Counted from the stretch's first letter, positions 8,652 to 16,752 are shown. The stretch: DNA of 64,000 nt from Streptomyces sp. SN-593 (GCF_016756395.1 NZ_AP018365.1:6265001-6329000); one strand, 5' to 3'. Program-made: numbers and translations. The notes: a model not told the origin generated them from the letters alone.

Positions 8652-8689
8652 GGCACGAGTGAAGCACGATGCCCAGAAAAAGCCCAGTG
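8631..8689. repeat. Perfect 21-bp inverted repeat over the operon start codon
   Basis: The arms are 8631-8651 and 8669-8689, perfectly complementary over 21 bp with a 17-bp spacer. The core of the left arm on the plus strand is GGGCTTTTTCTGGGCAT. Both arms carry an ATG that begins an MPRKSP peptide, one on each strand. GCACGA occurs twice in and beside the spacer. It could be a dimeric-regulator operator or an RNA hairpin covering the start codon. Confidence 0.9.
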
Positions 8690-8732
8690 CCTGCACTGCT
8701 CTGCCTACTGCCCCGCGGGGGTGTCGGTGCGG

Positions 8733-9002
8733 TCAGGGATGCGTGGCCGGTGTGCTCGCACCTTGAGGTCGAGGCCGGGCCTCGTGCTCCACGGTCTTGG
8801 ACCGGCCTACGTGGCTCGGACGGGTGCCTTTCTCGGCCGTGGCCGTGTGGGCATAGGCGGCCGCGGTGGTCTCGATCAGGGTCAGGGAGGGCTCCGGGGG
8901 GAGGGCGGCGTTCGTGAGGAGGTCGTGGGCCATACGGGCGAGGGACACCGCGGCCGGATCGGTCTGGTGGGTGCCGGTGTGGTCGGTCGCGAAGTGGAGC
9001 AC
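8733..9002 (-). CDS. Small 89-aa protein downstream of XRE regulator
   Basis: Starts at GTG 9002, eleven codons' worth of spacing or less from the stop of the XRE gene and in the same frame, with GAGGAG five bases before it. It could be a real translationally coupled gene. The stretch around ALPPEPSLTLIE resembles the C-terminal end of DUF5753 domains, so it may instead be the detached tail of the upstream regulator after a premature TAA stop. No membrane segment or known domain is visible. Confidence 0.45.
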   Translation of the reverse strand: MLHFATDHTGTHQTDPAAVSLARMAHDLLTNAALPPEPSLTLIETTAAAYAHTATAEKGTRPSHVGRSKTVEHEARPRPQGASTPATHP

Positions 9003-9017
9003 CGGACTCTCCTCGGC

Positions 9018-9692
9018 TTACGTCATGACGCGCAGCGCCCCGTCGGTGGCGGCCGGGTGCGGGGCGGCCGTCAGCGGGAGGACGCGCAGGGTCACGCGCT
9101 CGCGCCGCACAAGCTCCGCGAGGTGGCGCAACTGCTCGGCCATCACCTCGGCCCCACCGAGCGGGCGTAGCAGCGCGGCCTCGCCCAGCACCGCGCTGTA
9201 GCGGGGGCCGAGGGGGTCCCGTAGGACCGGAGTGCGCGACAGCCGCGCCTCCCAGCGGTGGCGGGTGGGGCGGTCCGCGAGCAGCGTGGCGTACGTCCGT
9301 GTGACGGCCGCCGCGTACGCGTCCGTCTGGAGCAGGCCCGGGACCAGCGCGGCGTCCCACTCCCGGATGGCCGTCGCCAGCCACTCCCACTCCGGCAGGG
9401 CTGCGAGGCGCCCGGGGGCCGGCGCGGAGCGGGCGGCCTCGACATTGCGTTCGAAGAAGCCGCCGGTGTCCAGGAGTTCGTCCACCGCGGGGGTCAACTC
9501 GTCCGGCAGGCGCCGCTCTCCCTGCTCGATCCTCGCCAGGAACGACATCTCGATGTGCAGCTTTGCCGCCAGGTCCACGAGGCTCAGCCCGGCCCGCTCC
9601 CGGTGGTACCTCAACTCCGCGCCGTACAGCGCCCGCGCGGACAGCGTCGTGTCCAGCCTCTTCCCGGAAAATCGGCCACGGTTCACAGACAT
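9018..9692 (-). CDS. XRE-family regulator with DUF5753 domain, shortened
   Basis: DNA-binding regulator of the Streptomyces Scr1-like group. A helix-turn-helix occupies residues about 25-75 (LSLVDLAAKLHIEMSFLARIEQGERR), followed by a DUF5753 domain with its typical LVPGLLQTDAYAAAV motif. At 224 residues it is about 50 shorter than usual, ending at a TAA where the domain normally continues. The start ATG at 9692 is preceded by AAGGAG. It is transcribed away from the second XRE gene at 10023. The ligand and targets of this family are mostly unknown; members often pair with a DUF397 protein, which this one lacks. Confidence 0.85.
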   Translation of the reverse strand: MSVNRGRFSGKRLDTTLSARALYGAELRYHRERAGLSLVDLAAKLHIEMSFLARIEQGERRLPDELTPAVDELLDTGGFFERNVEAARSAPAPGRLAALPEWEWLATAIREWDAALVPGLLQTDAYAAAVTRTYATLLADRPTRHRWEARLSRTPVLRDPLGPRYSAVLGEAALLRPLGGAEVMAEQLRHLAELVRRERVTLRVLPLTAAPHPAATDGALRVMT

Positions 9693-10022
9693 GGCGGGGC
9701 TCCTTGTCTTCGGACGGGCGGGTGGCGAGCCTTCGGCGGCTGGCAGCCCGCTCCGCGGTCAGGGTGGATCGTCCGCCGCCGTCCGTGTCGTAACGAGAAG
9801 CAAGCGTGCGATCACTCAGAAGAATCCCGCAGGCTTTTTTAACGCACAAGTTAACGTTAAGATCTGGCGAAAATGGCACATGCCAGGTGCTCGGCAGGGC
9901 CGTGGTGCGGGGCGACTGCGCAGTCCGCGCGCGGGGCTGGGCGCTTTCCCGCGGGGCGGGCGGCTTCGGCTGGCCGACGCGTGGAAGCGCCGCCGGGACA
10001 GGGATCGAGAAGAGGGTGACAC
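9693..10022. other. Divergent intergenic region between two XRE regulators
   Basis: 330 bp hold the promoters of the two divergent regulator genes. The perfect 10-bp palindrome TTAACGTTAA at 9851-9860 is AT-rich against its surroundings and lies near the middle, a candidate shared operator. No gene is convincing here. Confidence 0.5.
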
Positions 10023-10886
10023 ATGGCCGCTCGGCGAGGACCGACCTATCTGCGGGTCATGCTCGGCAAGGAACTGCGCGCACTGCGCGAGCGGAACGGC
10101 CTGACGGCGGAGCACGTCTCCGTGGAACTCGGTTTTTCGAGGGTCAAGCTGAGCCGGGTCGAGACGGGTGACATCCCGTTGCCGAAGCTCGCGGACCTCG
10201 AAAGGCTGATGGACCGCTACGGCGTCGAGGATCCGGACGACCGGGACGCGCTCCTCCACATGCAGCGTGGTTCGCTGAGCCGGGAGCCGTTCACCTCGTA
10301 CCGGAACCTGTTGCCGTCCGGACTGCCTCTCTATCTCGGCCTGGAGCGGGATGCCACCCGTATCCGTGGTCACGAGAACCGGGTGGTGCATGGCCTCCTC
10401 CAGACGCCGGCGTACGCCGAAGCGCTCGCCCTGTCGGCGAAGGTCGTCGAGGAACGCACCACGGAGTTCGTCGAAACGGGTGTGCGCCTGCGTATGGAGC
10501 GGAAGCAGTTGCTCACGCAGCCTGACGGACCTGAGGTGCACATCGTGCTGACCGAGAACACCCTTCGTACCGTGATCGGATCTCCCGAGGTGATGCGCGC
10601 GCAGTACGCGGAGATCGTCCGACTGTGCGAGGCGGACACGGTGGAGGTCCAGATCATCCCCGACGACCTGCCGACGTACCGCGCGAGTTGGAACTTCACC
10701 ATCCTTGACTTCACCGACCTCGGCTCGGTGGTCCAGAGCGACAGCGCCATGGCGACGACGATGTGGTCGAAACCCGGTGACGTGGGTTTCTATCAGCGAC
10801 AGTTCGATGCCATGGTCAAGGCGGCACCGGGGCCGGCCCAGACGCCCGGCTTCCTCCGCGACCTCGAAGAAAGCCTGTGGACATGA
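10023..10886 (+). CDS. XRE-family regulator with DUF5753 domain
   Basis: A 287-residue regulator. The N-terminal helix-turn-helix at about residues 15-65 includes LTAEHVSVELGFSRVKLSRVE, and the DUF5753 domain follows with VVHGLLQTPAYAEAL and a complete C-terminal end. The start ATG at 10023 is preceded by a purine-rich AGAAGAGGG. Its stop overlaps the start of a DUF397 gene in the ATGA arrangement, the classical Streptomyces pair likened to toxin-antitoxin systems (Scr1/Scr2) and also to the bldB/whiJ-type developmental regulators. The actual role is not visible from the sequence. Confidence 0.9.
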   Translation: MAARRGPTYLRVMLGKELRALRERNGLTAEHVSVELGFSRVKLSRVETGDIPLPKLADLERLMDRYGVEDPDDRDALLHMQRGSLSREPFTSYRNLLPSGLPLYLGLERDATRIRGHENRVVHGLLQTPAYAEALALSAKVVEERTTEFVETGVRLRMERKQLLTQPDGPEVHIVLTENTLRTVIGSPEVMRAQYAEIVRLCEADTVEVQIIPDDLPTYRASWNFTILDFTDLGSVVQSDSAMATTMWSKPGDVGFYQRQFDAMVKAAPGPAQTPGFLRDLEESLWT

Positions 10887-11128
10887 CGATCCAAGCCGCA
10901 CGCGCCCGCTCGACCGACCCGCACCTGTGCCCCGCCCGGGCATGGCGCAAGTCCTCCTACAGCTCGCAGGACAACGGGAACTGCGTCGAGGTCGCGCCGC
11001 TCGACGGCGTCGTCGGGATACGCGACTCCAAGGACAAGGAGGGCGCCGCGCTTCTCGTCACCGCGGCCGGGTGGGCCTCCTTCGTGGGCCTGGTGCGTTC
11101 CGGCGCCGTCGACTTCGGCGTCGTCTGA
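10883..11128 (+). CDS. DUF397 small protein
   Basis: An 81-residue DUF397 protein. The hallmark WRKSSYSSQDNGNCVEVA lies near residue 20, followed by the GIRDSKD motif. ATG at 10883 overlaps the stop of the XRE/DUF5753 gene, so the two are co-translated. In known cases DUF397 proteins act with the neighbouring regulator, in development or as an apparent toxin-like partner. The alternative GTG at 10877 adds two residues and is less well placed. Confidence 0.85.
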   Translation: MTIQAARARSTDPHLCPARAWRKSSYSSQDNGNCVEVAPLDGVVGIRDSKDKEGAALLVTAAGWASFVGLVRSGAVDFGVV

Positions 11129-11244
11129 AGCCGGGGGAGCGGGACGCTTGGCGTGCGGAGGCCGCGGTGCGGGGGCGGGTCGGCGCGCAGCGCATCCGGA
11201 TACGGGCGGCGCGCGCCCGCGTGGCGGAGCCGAGGCGGGATGTG

Positions 11245-11291
11245 TTGACACGGTTGGCTAATCGGATTAGCTTTTAGCTAACGGAGTTAGC
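11245..11291 (+). promoter_or_regulatory. Promoter with two palindromic TetR-type operators
   Basis: A consensus -35 TTGACA (11245-11250) and a -10 TAGCTT (11268-11273) stand 17 bp apart. Operator 1 is GCTAATC-G-GATTAGC (11257-11271), covering the spacer and -10. Operator 2 is GCTAAC-GGA-GTTAGC (11277-11291) around the transcription start. Both share GCTAA half-sites. The downstream TetR regulator is the obvious ligand, which would make the hydrolase-tetR operon self-regulated. Confidence 0.75.
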
Positions 11292-11314
11292 CGAACCGAG
11301 TCCAAGGGGATGCC

Positions 11315-12148
11315 ATGACCGAGTACCTGGCCGTCGAGGGCGGCACGATCGCGTACGACGTGACGGGGGACGGCCCGCTCATCGTGCTCGCGCACGGGAT
11401 GGGGGACAGCCGCGCCTCGTACCGCGCGATGGCCCCGGCGCTGGTGGCGGCCGGCTACCGGGTCGCCGCCGTGGACCTGCGGGGCTGCGGCGAGTCCAGC
11501 GTCCAGTGGCCGGAGTGGAGCCGCACCGCCATCGCCGGCGATCTGCTCGCGGTGATCCGGCACCTGGGCGGCCCGGCCGTCCTCGTCGGGCACTCGATCT
11601 CCGGCGGGGCGGCCACCATCGCCGCGGCCGTCGAACCCTCGCTGATCAGCGCCGTGGTCGAGTTGGGCCCCTTCACCCGCAAGCAGTCGCTCGGCCTGGA
11701 CGCGCTGCGGGTGAAACGGGTCCGGCAGGGCATGCTCCGGCTGGCCGGGGCCGGCCTCTTCGGCAGCGTCCGGCTGTGGAAGGCGTACCTCGACGTCGCG
11801 TACCCGACCAAGCCGGCCGACTGGGACGAGCGGATCGGCCGGATCGACGCCACGATGCGGGAGCCGGGCCGGATGAAGGCGATGCAGGGCATGGGCCGCG
11901 CCGCCCCGGCGGACGCCGGCGAGCACCTCGGGAACGTCCACCGCCCCGTCCTCGTGGTCATGGGCTCGCTCGACCCCGACTGGGCCGACCCGCACGCCGA
12001 GGGCTCGGCGATCATCGACGCGCTGCCGGCCGGGACCGGCCGCCTGGCGATGGTCGAGGGCGGCGGCCACTACCTGCACGACCAGGCCCCCGACCAGGTC
12101 GTCCCCCTGGTGCTCGACTTCCTCCGCGAGCAGGCCGCCCGTGCCTAG
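11315..12148 (+). CDS. Alpha/beta hydrolase
   Basis: A 277-residue soluble alpha/beta hydrolase-fold enzyme. The nucleophile elbow is GHSISGG near residue 92. The catalytic Asp is likely in the MGSLDPDW region and the His in GGGHYLHD near the end. The oxyanion region is LAHGMGDSR. The ATG at 11315 follows AAGGGG at good spacing. It forms an operon with a TetR regulator whose GTG overlaps its last codons, and sits behind a promoter carrying two palindromes. Such pairs often respond to a small hydrophobic ligand that the hydrolase degrades, but the substrate is unknown. Confidence 0.88.
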   Translation: MTEYLAVEGGTIAYDVTGDGPLIVLAHGMGDSRASYRAMAPALVAAGYRVAAVDLRGCGESSVQWPEWSRTAIAGDLLAVIRHLGGPAVLVGHSISGGAATIAAAVEPSLISAVVELGPFTRKQSLGLDALRVKRVRQGMLRLAGAGLFGSVRLWKAYLDVAYPTKPADWDERIGRIDATMREPGRMKAMQGMGRAAPADAGEHLGNVHRPVLVVMGSLDPDWADPHAEGSAIIDALPAGTGRLAMVEGGGHYLHDQAPDQVVPLVLDFLREQAARA

Positions 12149-12710
12149 GGTCGGACTCGACCCGGCGGCCGTGGTCGCGGCCGGCGCCGCCCTCGCCGAC
12201 GAGGTGGGCCTCGCCCGGCTGACGATGGGGTCGCTCGCCGAGCGGCTCGGCGTGCGCACGCCCTCCCTGTACAAGCACGTGGCCGGCCAGGACGACCTGA
12301 ACCGGCGGATCGCCGTCCTGGCGCTGGAGCAGGCGGCGGACGCCGTCGGCGGCGCGATCCAGGGGTACTCCGGCCGCGACGCCCTGGCGGCCGCGGCGCG
12401 CTCCTTCCGCGCCTTCGTCGTGGCGCACCCCGGCCGGTACGCGGCGACGATCGGCGTGGAACCGTCGGGCCCGGACGACCCGCTGGCCGCCGCGGGGCAG
12501 CGGAGCCTCGACGCCTTCAGGGCGGTGCTGCGCGGCTACGCCGTCGCACCCGCCGACATGGACCACGCCCTGCGCACGCTGCGCAGCACCTTCCACGGGT
12601 TCGCCACCCTCCAGTCGGCCAACGGCTTCCAGTGGAGCGCCGACATCGACGAGAGCTTCGAGTGGCTGATCGACTTCACCGACCGCGGCCTGCGCACCGG
12701 CTCGGCCTGA
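12141..12710 (+). CDS. TetR/AcrR-family regulator
   Basis: A 189-residue TetR regulator. The N-terminal helix-turn-helix at about residues 20-55 includes MGSLAERLGVRTPSLYKHV, and the C-terminal ligand domain is of the WHG/TetR_C_33 type (FHGFATLQSANGF). GTG at 12141 overlaps the hydrolase stop by eight bases. It probably binds the paired GCTAA palindromes at 11257-11291 and represses its own operon. A weak hairpin follows its stop. Confidence 0.88.
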   Translation: MPRVGLDPAAVVAAGAALADEVGLARLTMGSLAERLGVRTPSLYKHVAGQDDLNRRIAVLALEQAADAVGGAIQGYSGRDALAAAARSFRAFVVAHPGRYAATIGVEPSGPDDPLAAAGQRSLDAFRAVLRGYAVAPADMDHALRTLRSTFHGFATLQSANGFQWSADIDESFEWLIDFTDRGLRTGSA

Positions 12711-12742
12711 CCCCGTGAGGCCCTTCGGGGTGGCGGACCCGG

Positions 12743-12795
12743 AGACGGCCGCGAACCGGTTGGCCCGAAGACGGCCGCGAGCCCGTGGGCCCGCA
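12743..12795 (+). repeat. Two tandem 26-27 bp repeats plus a decayed third
   Basis: The unit starting AGACGGCCGCGA and ending GGCCCG occurs at 12743-12768 and again at 12769-12795, followed by a partial AAACGGGCCGCG. It lies between tetR and ftsY with no gene. Function unknown; likely a slippage product. Confidence 0.65.
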
Positions 12796-12982
12796 AACGG
12801 GCCGCGCCGACCCCGCCCGAGGGCCCCGTCCCCGGGCGCGGAAGGCGTGTCGCGGGCCCTGCGCGCGGCGGCCGTCCGCACCCCCCGCCTGCGCGTCCCG
12901 CCGGCATGTCGGCCGCGCGCACCCGAGCGGGTCGCGCGGGATGGGACGGCGGCGACCCCGGAGTAGGGATACTGGGGGGGTT

Positions 12983-14191
12983 ATGGAAACCGTCATCCTT
13001 GTCGTCGTCATTGCCCTGGTCGTGATCCTGGGGGCCGGCGGGTTGGTGATCGGCAGCCGCCGCAGGAACAGGCAGCTACCGCCGTCGCCGCCGAGCACCC
13101 CGACGATCACCAAGCCTCCCGCCGAACCGCACGTCGGGGATGAGGCCGAGACCCCGCGGGAGGAGCCCCGCCGGACCATCGAGGAGGTCCCGCTCCCCGG
13201 CGCGACCGCCGCGCCCGAGGCCCCGGAGGAGGTGGAGCTCCCCGAGCAGGTCGTCGTCGAGCGGCCCGAGCCGACCGAGGGCCGGCTGGTGCGGCTGCGC
13301 TCCCGGCTGTCCCGCTCGCAGAACTCGCTCGGCAAGGGCCTGCTCACCCTGCTGTCGCGGGAGCGGCTGGACGACGACACCTGGGAGGAGGTCGAGGACA
13401 CCCTCATCACCGCCGACGTCGGCGTGACCCCGACCCAGGAACTCGTCGAGCGGTTGCGCACCCGGGTGCGCGTGCTGGGCACCCGCACCCCCGACGAGCT
13501 GCGCACCCTGCTGCGGGAGGAACTGCTCGCGCTGGTCGACCCGACCCTGGACCGCGCCCTGCGCACCGAGAGCCACGAGGAGTCCCCGGCCGTCGTGCTG
13601 GTCGTCGGGGTGAACGGGACCGGCAAGACCACCACCACCGGCAAGCTCGCCCGTGTGCTGGTGGCCGACGGGCGCAGCGTGGTGCTGGGCGCCGCCGACA
13701 CCTTCCGCGCCGCCGCCGCCGACCAGCTCCAGACCTGGGGCGAGCGCGTCGGGGCCCGCACCGTCCGCGGCCCCGAGGGCGGCGACCCCGCCTCGATCGC
13801 CTTCGACGCGGTCAAGGAGGGCATCGCCGAGGGCGCCGACACGGTGCTGATCGACACCGCCGGCCGGCTGCACACCAAGACCGGCCTTATGGACGAGCTG
13901 GGCAAGGTCAAGCGCGTGGTCGAGAAGCACGGCCCGGTCGACGAGGTGCTGCTCGTGCTCGACGCGACCACCGGCCAGAACGGCCTGGTGCAGGCCCGCG
14001 TCTTCGCCGAGGTCGTGGACATCACCGGCATCGTGCTCACCAAGCTCGACGGCACCGCCAAGGGCGGCATCGTGGTCGCGGTCCAGCGCGAGCTGGGCGT
14101 CCCGGTCAAGCTCGTCGGGCTCGGCGAGGGCGCGGACGACCTCGCCCCGTTCGAGCCGGAGGCGTTCGTCGACGCGCTGATCGGCGAGTAG
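12983..14191 (+). CDS. ftsY: Signal recognition particle receptor FtsY
   Basis: GTPase that docks SRP-ribosome complexes at the membrane for co-translational insertion; it works with Ffh encoded at 21380. 402 residues. An N-terminal hydrophobic segment (residues 2-25, METVILVVVIALVV) acts as membrane anchor, followed by an acidic Pro/Glu linker and the NG domain. G motifs: GVNGTGKTTTT near 213, the insertion-box DTFRAAA, DTAGR, and TKLDG. ATG at 12983 is chosen because the anchor begins there; the frame is open further upstream but that part is repeat-derived. It ends before a strong bidirectional terminator. Confidence 0.96.
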   Translation: METVILVVVIALVVILGAGGLVIGSRRRNRQLPPSPPSTPTITKPPAEPHVGDEAETPREEPRRTIEEVPLPGATAAPEAPEEVELPEQVVVERPEPTEGRLVRLRSRLSRSQNSLGKGLLTLLSRERLDDDTWEEVEDTLITADVGVTPTQELVERLRTRVRVLGTRTPDELRTLLREELLALVDPTLDRALRTESHEESPAVVLVVGVNGTGKTTTTGKLARVLVADGRSVVLGAADTFRAAAADQLQTWGERVGARTVRGPEGGDPASIAFDAVKEGIAEGADTVLIDTAGRLHTKTGLMDELGKVKRVVEKHGPVDEVLLVLDATTGQNGLVQARVFAEVVDITGIVLTKLDGTAKGGIVVAVQRELGVPVKLVGLGEGADDLAPFEPEAFVDALIGE

Positions 14192-14228
14192 GGGGAGGCG
14201 GACGGCACCGGGCCGTACCTCCGCGGAT

Positions 14229-14267
14229 GTGTAAGGGGCGCCCACCCCCGGTGGGCGCCCCTTACAC
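14229..14267. terminator. Bidirectional terminator hairpin between ftsY and the Prim-Pol gene
   Basis: An 18-bp perfect stem, GTGTAAGGGGCGCCCACC with its complement, closes a CCC loop (14247-14249). There is no long T-run, as usual in actinomycetes. It lies between convergent genes and can end transcription from both sides. Confidence 0.88.
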
Positions 14268-14310
14268 GTGAGGGTCGGCGCGCTGACGCGCACACGTGAG
14301 GGGCAGCGCG

Positions 14311-14393
14311 CCTACGCAGGCCCGCGTCCGGTGCGAGTGCCTACGCGGACCCGCGACCGGTACGGGGTCCTACGCGCAGACCCGCGTCCTGTG
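14311..14393. repeat. Degenerate 29-bp tandem repeats running into a gene end
   Basis: Three copies start at 14311, 14340 and 14369, each opening CCTACGC and carrying a CCCGCG core. The third forms the last codons and TAG stop of the minus-strand Prim-Pol-like gene, so the other copies look like duplicated gene ends. Each copy carries a CTA that reads TAG on the minus strand. Confidence 0.7.
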
Positions 14394-15092
14394 GGCCACG
14401 TAGGCCAGCGTCCCCAGCAGCAGGCGCGCCTCCGGCGGCTGCGGCATCGAGTCCAGCCGCGGCTCGCGCAGCCACCGGGCCGGCCCGAGCCCGCCGAAGT
14501 CCGAGGGGGGAGCGGTGACGTGGTCGCCCGGGCCCAGGCAGCGCAGGTCGAGCCGCGCGTCGTCCCAGCCCATCCGGTACAGCAGGTCGGGGAGTTCCGC
14601 CGCGGCGCCCGGCGCCACGAAGAACTGCGCCCGCCCGGCGGGGGTGAGCAGCACCGGCCCCAGGTGCAGCCCCATCCGCTCCATCCGCACCAGCGCCCGC
14701 CGGCCCGGCAGCTCGGCCACCTCGATGACGTCGAAGGTCCGCCCGACCGGCAGCAGCACCGACGCGCCCGGCATCCGCTCCCACATCCGCTCGGCGGCCT
14801 CCGGCCCCGCGCCGGCCGGCAGCTCGGCGGCCGGGTCCAGCGGGTGCGCGCCCGGCTCCTTGCAGCGCGGCTCCCCGCAGGAGCACACCTCCCCGCCGCG
14901 TTCCGCCCGGGCCCCCGGCACCACCGCCCACCCGCACAGTCCGGTGTACTCGGCGACGGTGCCGCACAGCGCCGTACGCCCCCGGCGGCGGGTGGCACTC
15001 CAGGAGCCGGGGAGCGCCGCCACCCGCGCGGCGTGCCGCACGACGGTCCGCTGCTGCCGCATCTCGCGCATGCTGCCGATCGTGAACACCAT
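14370..15092 (-). CDS. Prim-Pol domain protein (bifunctional DNA primase/polymerase-like)
   Basis: A 240-residue protein matching the N-terminal Prim-Pol domain of bifunctional primase-polymerases. The tell-tale piece is GWAVVPGAR followed by CSCGEPRCKEPGAHP (cysteine cluster plus the GAHP version of GKHP) near residues 60-95. A conserved Streptomyces protein of this kind sits between ftsY and nsdA. No helicase or other replication domain is present, so it may be a stand-alone or inactive relative. ATG at 15092 is preceded by GGAGGGG. It runs convergent with ftsY. Confidence 0.75.
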   Translation of the reverse strand: MVFTIGSMREMRQQRTVVRHAARVAALPGSWSATRRRGRTALCGTVAEYTGLCGWAVVPGARAERGGEVCSCGEPRCKEPGAHPLDPAAELPAGAGPEAAERMWERMPGASVLLPVGRTFDVIEVAELPGRRALVRMERMGLHLGPVLLTPAGRAQFFVAPGAAAELPDLLYRMGWDDARLDLRCLGPGDHVTAPPSDFGGLGPARWLREPRLDSMPQPPEARLLLGTLAYVAHRTRVCA

Positions 15093-15288
15093 GACCCCTC
15101 CAACGGATCGCGCCGGCCGTTGGTTACGCACGCGCACGGCGCCCCGGCGGCATGGGTCCAGTCAATCGCCCGCCGGTCCGGCGGAGTTCATTCGATGGGG
15201 TGGCGAATGGTGGCGTTTCCGCAATTGCGGTCGCAACGCGTGTGACTGGAGGGCTACGTTACGGGTGAAGCAGAAGCGGGATGGGGGC

Positions 15289-16752
15289 GTGGCCGTGACC
15301 GGGACAGCGGACAAGCAGCCCAACGCGCAGTTGACCTCGTGGTTCGTGCGCAGCGGTTGGTCCAAGGGGGAGCTCGCGCGCCAGGTCAACCGCAGAGCCC
15401 GCCAGTTGGGCGCCCACCACGTCAGCACGGACACGTCAAGGGTGCGCCGCTGGCTGGACGGCGAACAGCCGCGGGAGCCGATCCCGCGCATCCTGTCCGA
15501 GCTGTTCTCCGAGCGCTTCGGCTGCGTCGTGCCCGTCGAGGACCTCGGGCTGCGCTCGGCCCAGCAGCCTCCCTCCGGCGGCGACATCGACCTGCCGTGG
15601 GCCGGCCCGCAGACCGTCCAGCTCATCAACGAGTTCTCCCGCAGCGACCTGATGCTCGGCCGCCGAGGATTCCTCGGCGCCTCCCTCGCGCTGTCGGCCG
15701 GGCCGGCCCTGCTGGAACCCATGCAGCGCTGGCTGGTGCCCACCGCCGCAGCCCCCCGCCCGGCCGCCGCGCAGGGCCCGGGCGCCGGCGGCGGCCGCGC
15801 CGCCCGGCTGTCCGAGCAGGAGCTGCAACTGCTGGAGTCCACCGCCGCGATGTTCCGCGAGTGGGACAGCCAGTGCGGCGGCGGGCTGCGCCGCAAGGCC
15901 GTCGTCGGCCAGCTGCACGAGGTCACCGACCTGCTCCAGGAACCGCACCCCGAGCCCGTCGCCCGCCGGCTGTACCGGGTCACCGCCGACCTCGCCGCCC
16001 TGGCCGGCTGGATGAGCTACGACGTGGGTCTGCAACCGATCGCCCAGAAGTACCTGGTCCTCGCGCTGCACGCGGCCAAGGAGGCCGGAGACCGCCCGCT
16101 CGGCGCGTTCGTGCTCTCCTCGATGAGCCGCCAGATGATCCACCTGGAGCGCCCCGACGACGCCCTGGAACTCATCCACCTCGCCCAGTACGGCAGCCGC
16201 GACTCGGCCGGAGCCGCCACCCAGTCGATGCTGTACGCCCTGGAGGCCCGCGCCTACGCCAACATGGGCCAGGTCAACAAGTGCCACCGGGCGGTCCGGA
16301 TGGCCGAGGACACCTTCTGCGACGTCCGCGCGGGCGAGGAGCCGGCCTGGATCGACTTCTTCACCGAGGCCGAGCTGCACGCCGAGAACGCGCACTCCTA
16401 CCGCGACCTCGCCTATGTCGCCGGACGCAGTCCCACCTACGCCTCGCTCGCCCAGCCGGAGATGCTCCAGGCCGTCGAGGGGTTCCGCCGGGACGACGTC
16501 CACCAGCGCGCCTACGCGCTGAACCTCGTCGGCATGGGCACCGTCCAACTGCTGATGCGCGACCCGGCGCAGGCCGCCCACTACACCGACCAGGCGATGG
16601 CGGTCGCCAAACGGGTCCGCTCCGAGCGGGTCAACACCCGCATCCGCAAGACCACCCACGCCGCTGTCCGCGACTTCGGTGACGTTCCCGAGGTGATCGC
16701 GTTGGCGGAGCGGCTTTCCGAGGAACTCCCGGAAGTCGCCGAACCCGCGTGA
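15289..16752 (+). CDS. nsdA: NsdA, TPR-type negative regulator of development and antibiotics
   Basis: 487 residues. The N-terminal region begins with the motif SWFVRSGWSKGELARQV, and the C-terminal half is made of helical TPR-like repeats. In S. coelicolor nsdA, beside amtB-glnK-glnD, represses sporulation and actinorhodin production, and this gene has the same neighbours. A segment GRRGFLGASLALSAGPALL resembles a twin-arginine signal but is internal. The start is uncertain: GTG at 15289 follows GGGATGGGGG; GTG at 15265 or 15295 are alternatives. The cellular mechanism is not known from the sequence. Confidence 0.9.
   Translation: MAVTGTADKQPNAQLTSWFVRSGWSKGELARQVNRRARQLGAHHVSTDTSRVRRWLDGEQPREPIPRILSELFSERFGCVVPVEDLGLRSAQQPPSGGDIDLPWAGPQTVQLINEFSRSDLMLGRRGFLGASLALSAGPALLEPMQRWLVPTAAAPRPAAAQGPGAGGGRAARLSEQELQLLESTAAMFREWDSQCGGGLRRKAVVGQLHEVTDLLQEPHPEPVARRLYRVTADLAALAGWMSYDVGLQPIAQKYLVLALHAAKEAGDRPLGAFVLSSMSRQMIHLERPDDALELIHLAQYGSRDSAGAATQSMLYALEARAYANMGQVNKCHRAVRMAEDTFCDVRAGEEPAWIDFFTEAELHAENAHSYRDLAYVAGRSPTYASLAQPEMLQAVEGFRRDDVHQRAYALNLVGMGTVQLLMRDPAQAAHYTDQAMAVAKRVRSERVNTRIRKTTHAAVRDFGDVPEVIALAERLSEELPEVAEPA

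Noticed and set aside
8669-8917. Plus-strand ORF beginning MPRKSP in the inverted repeat
   Set aside because: The match to the operon start is due only to the inverted repeat; after it the translation has no features of a coding gene.
12785-12982. 66-residue N-terminal extension of FtsY
   Set aside because: The extra part overlaps tandem repeats and is Arg/Pro-rich; the membrane anchor starts at ATG 12983.
14515-15288. Long N-terminal extension of NsdA
   Set aside because: It lies opposite the Prim-Pol gene, which has good motifs and a Shine-Dalgarno.
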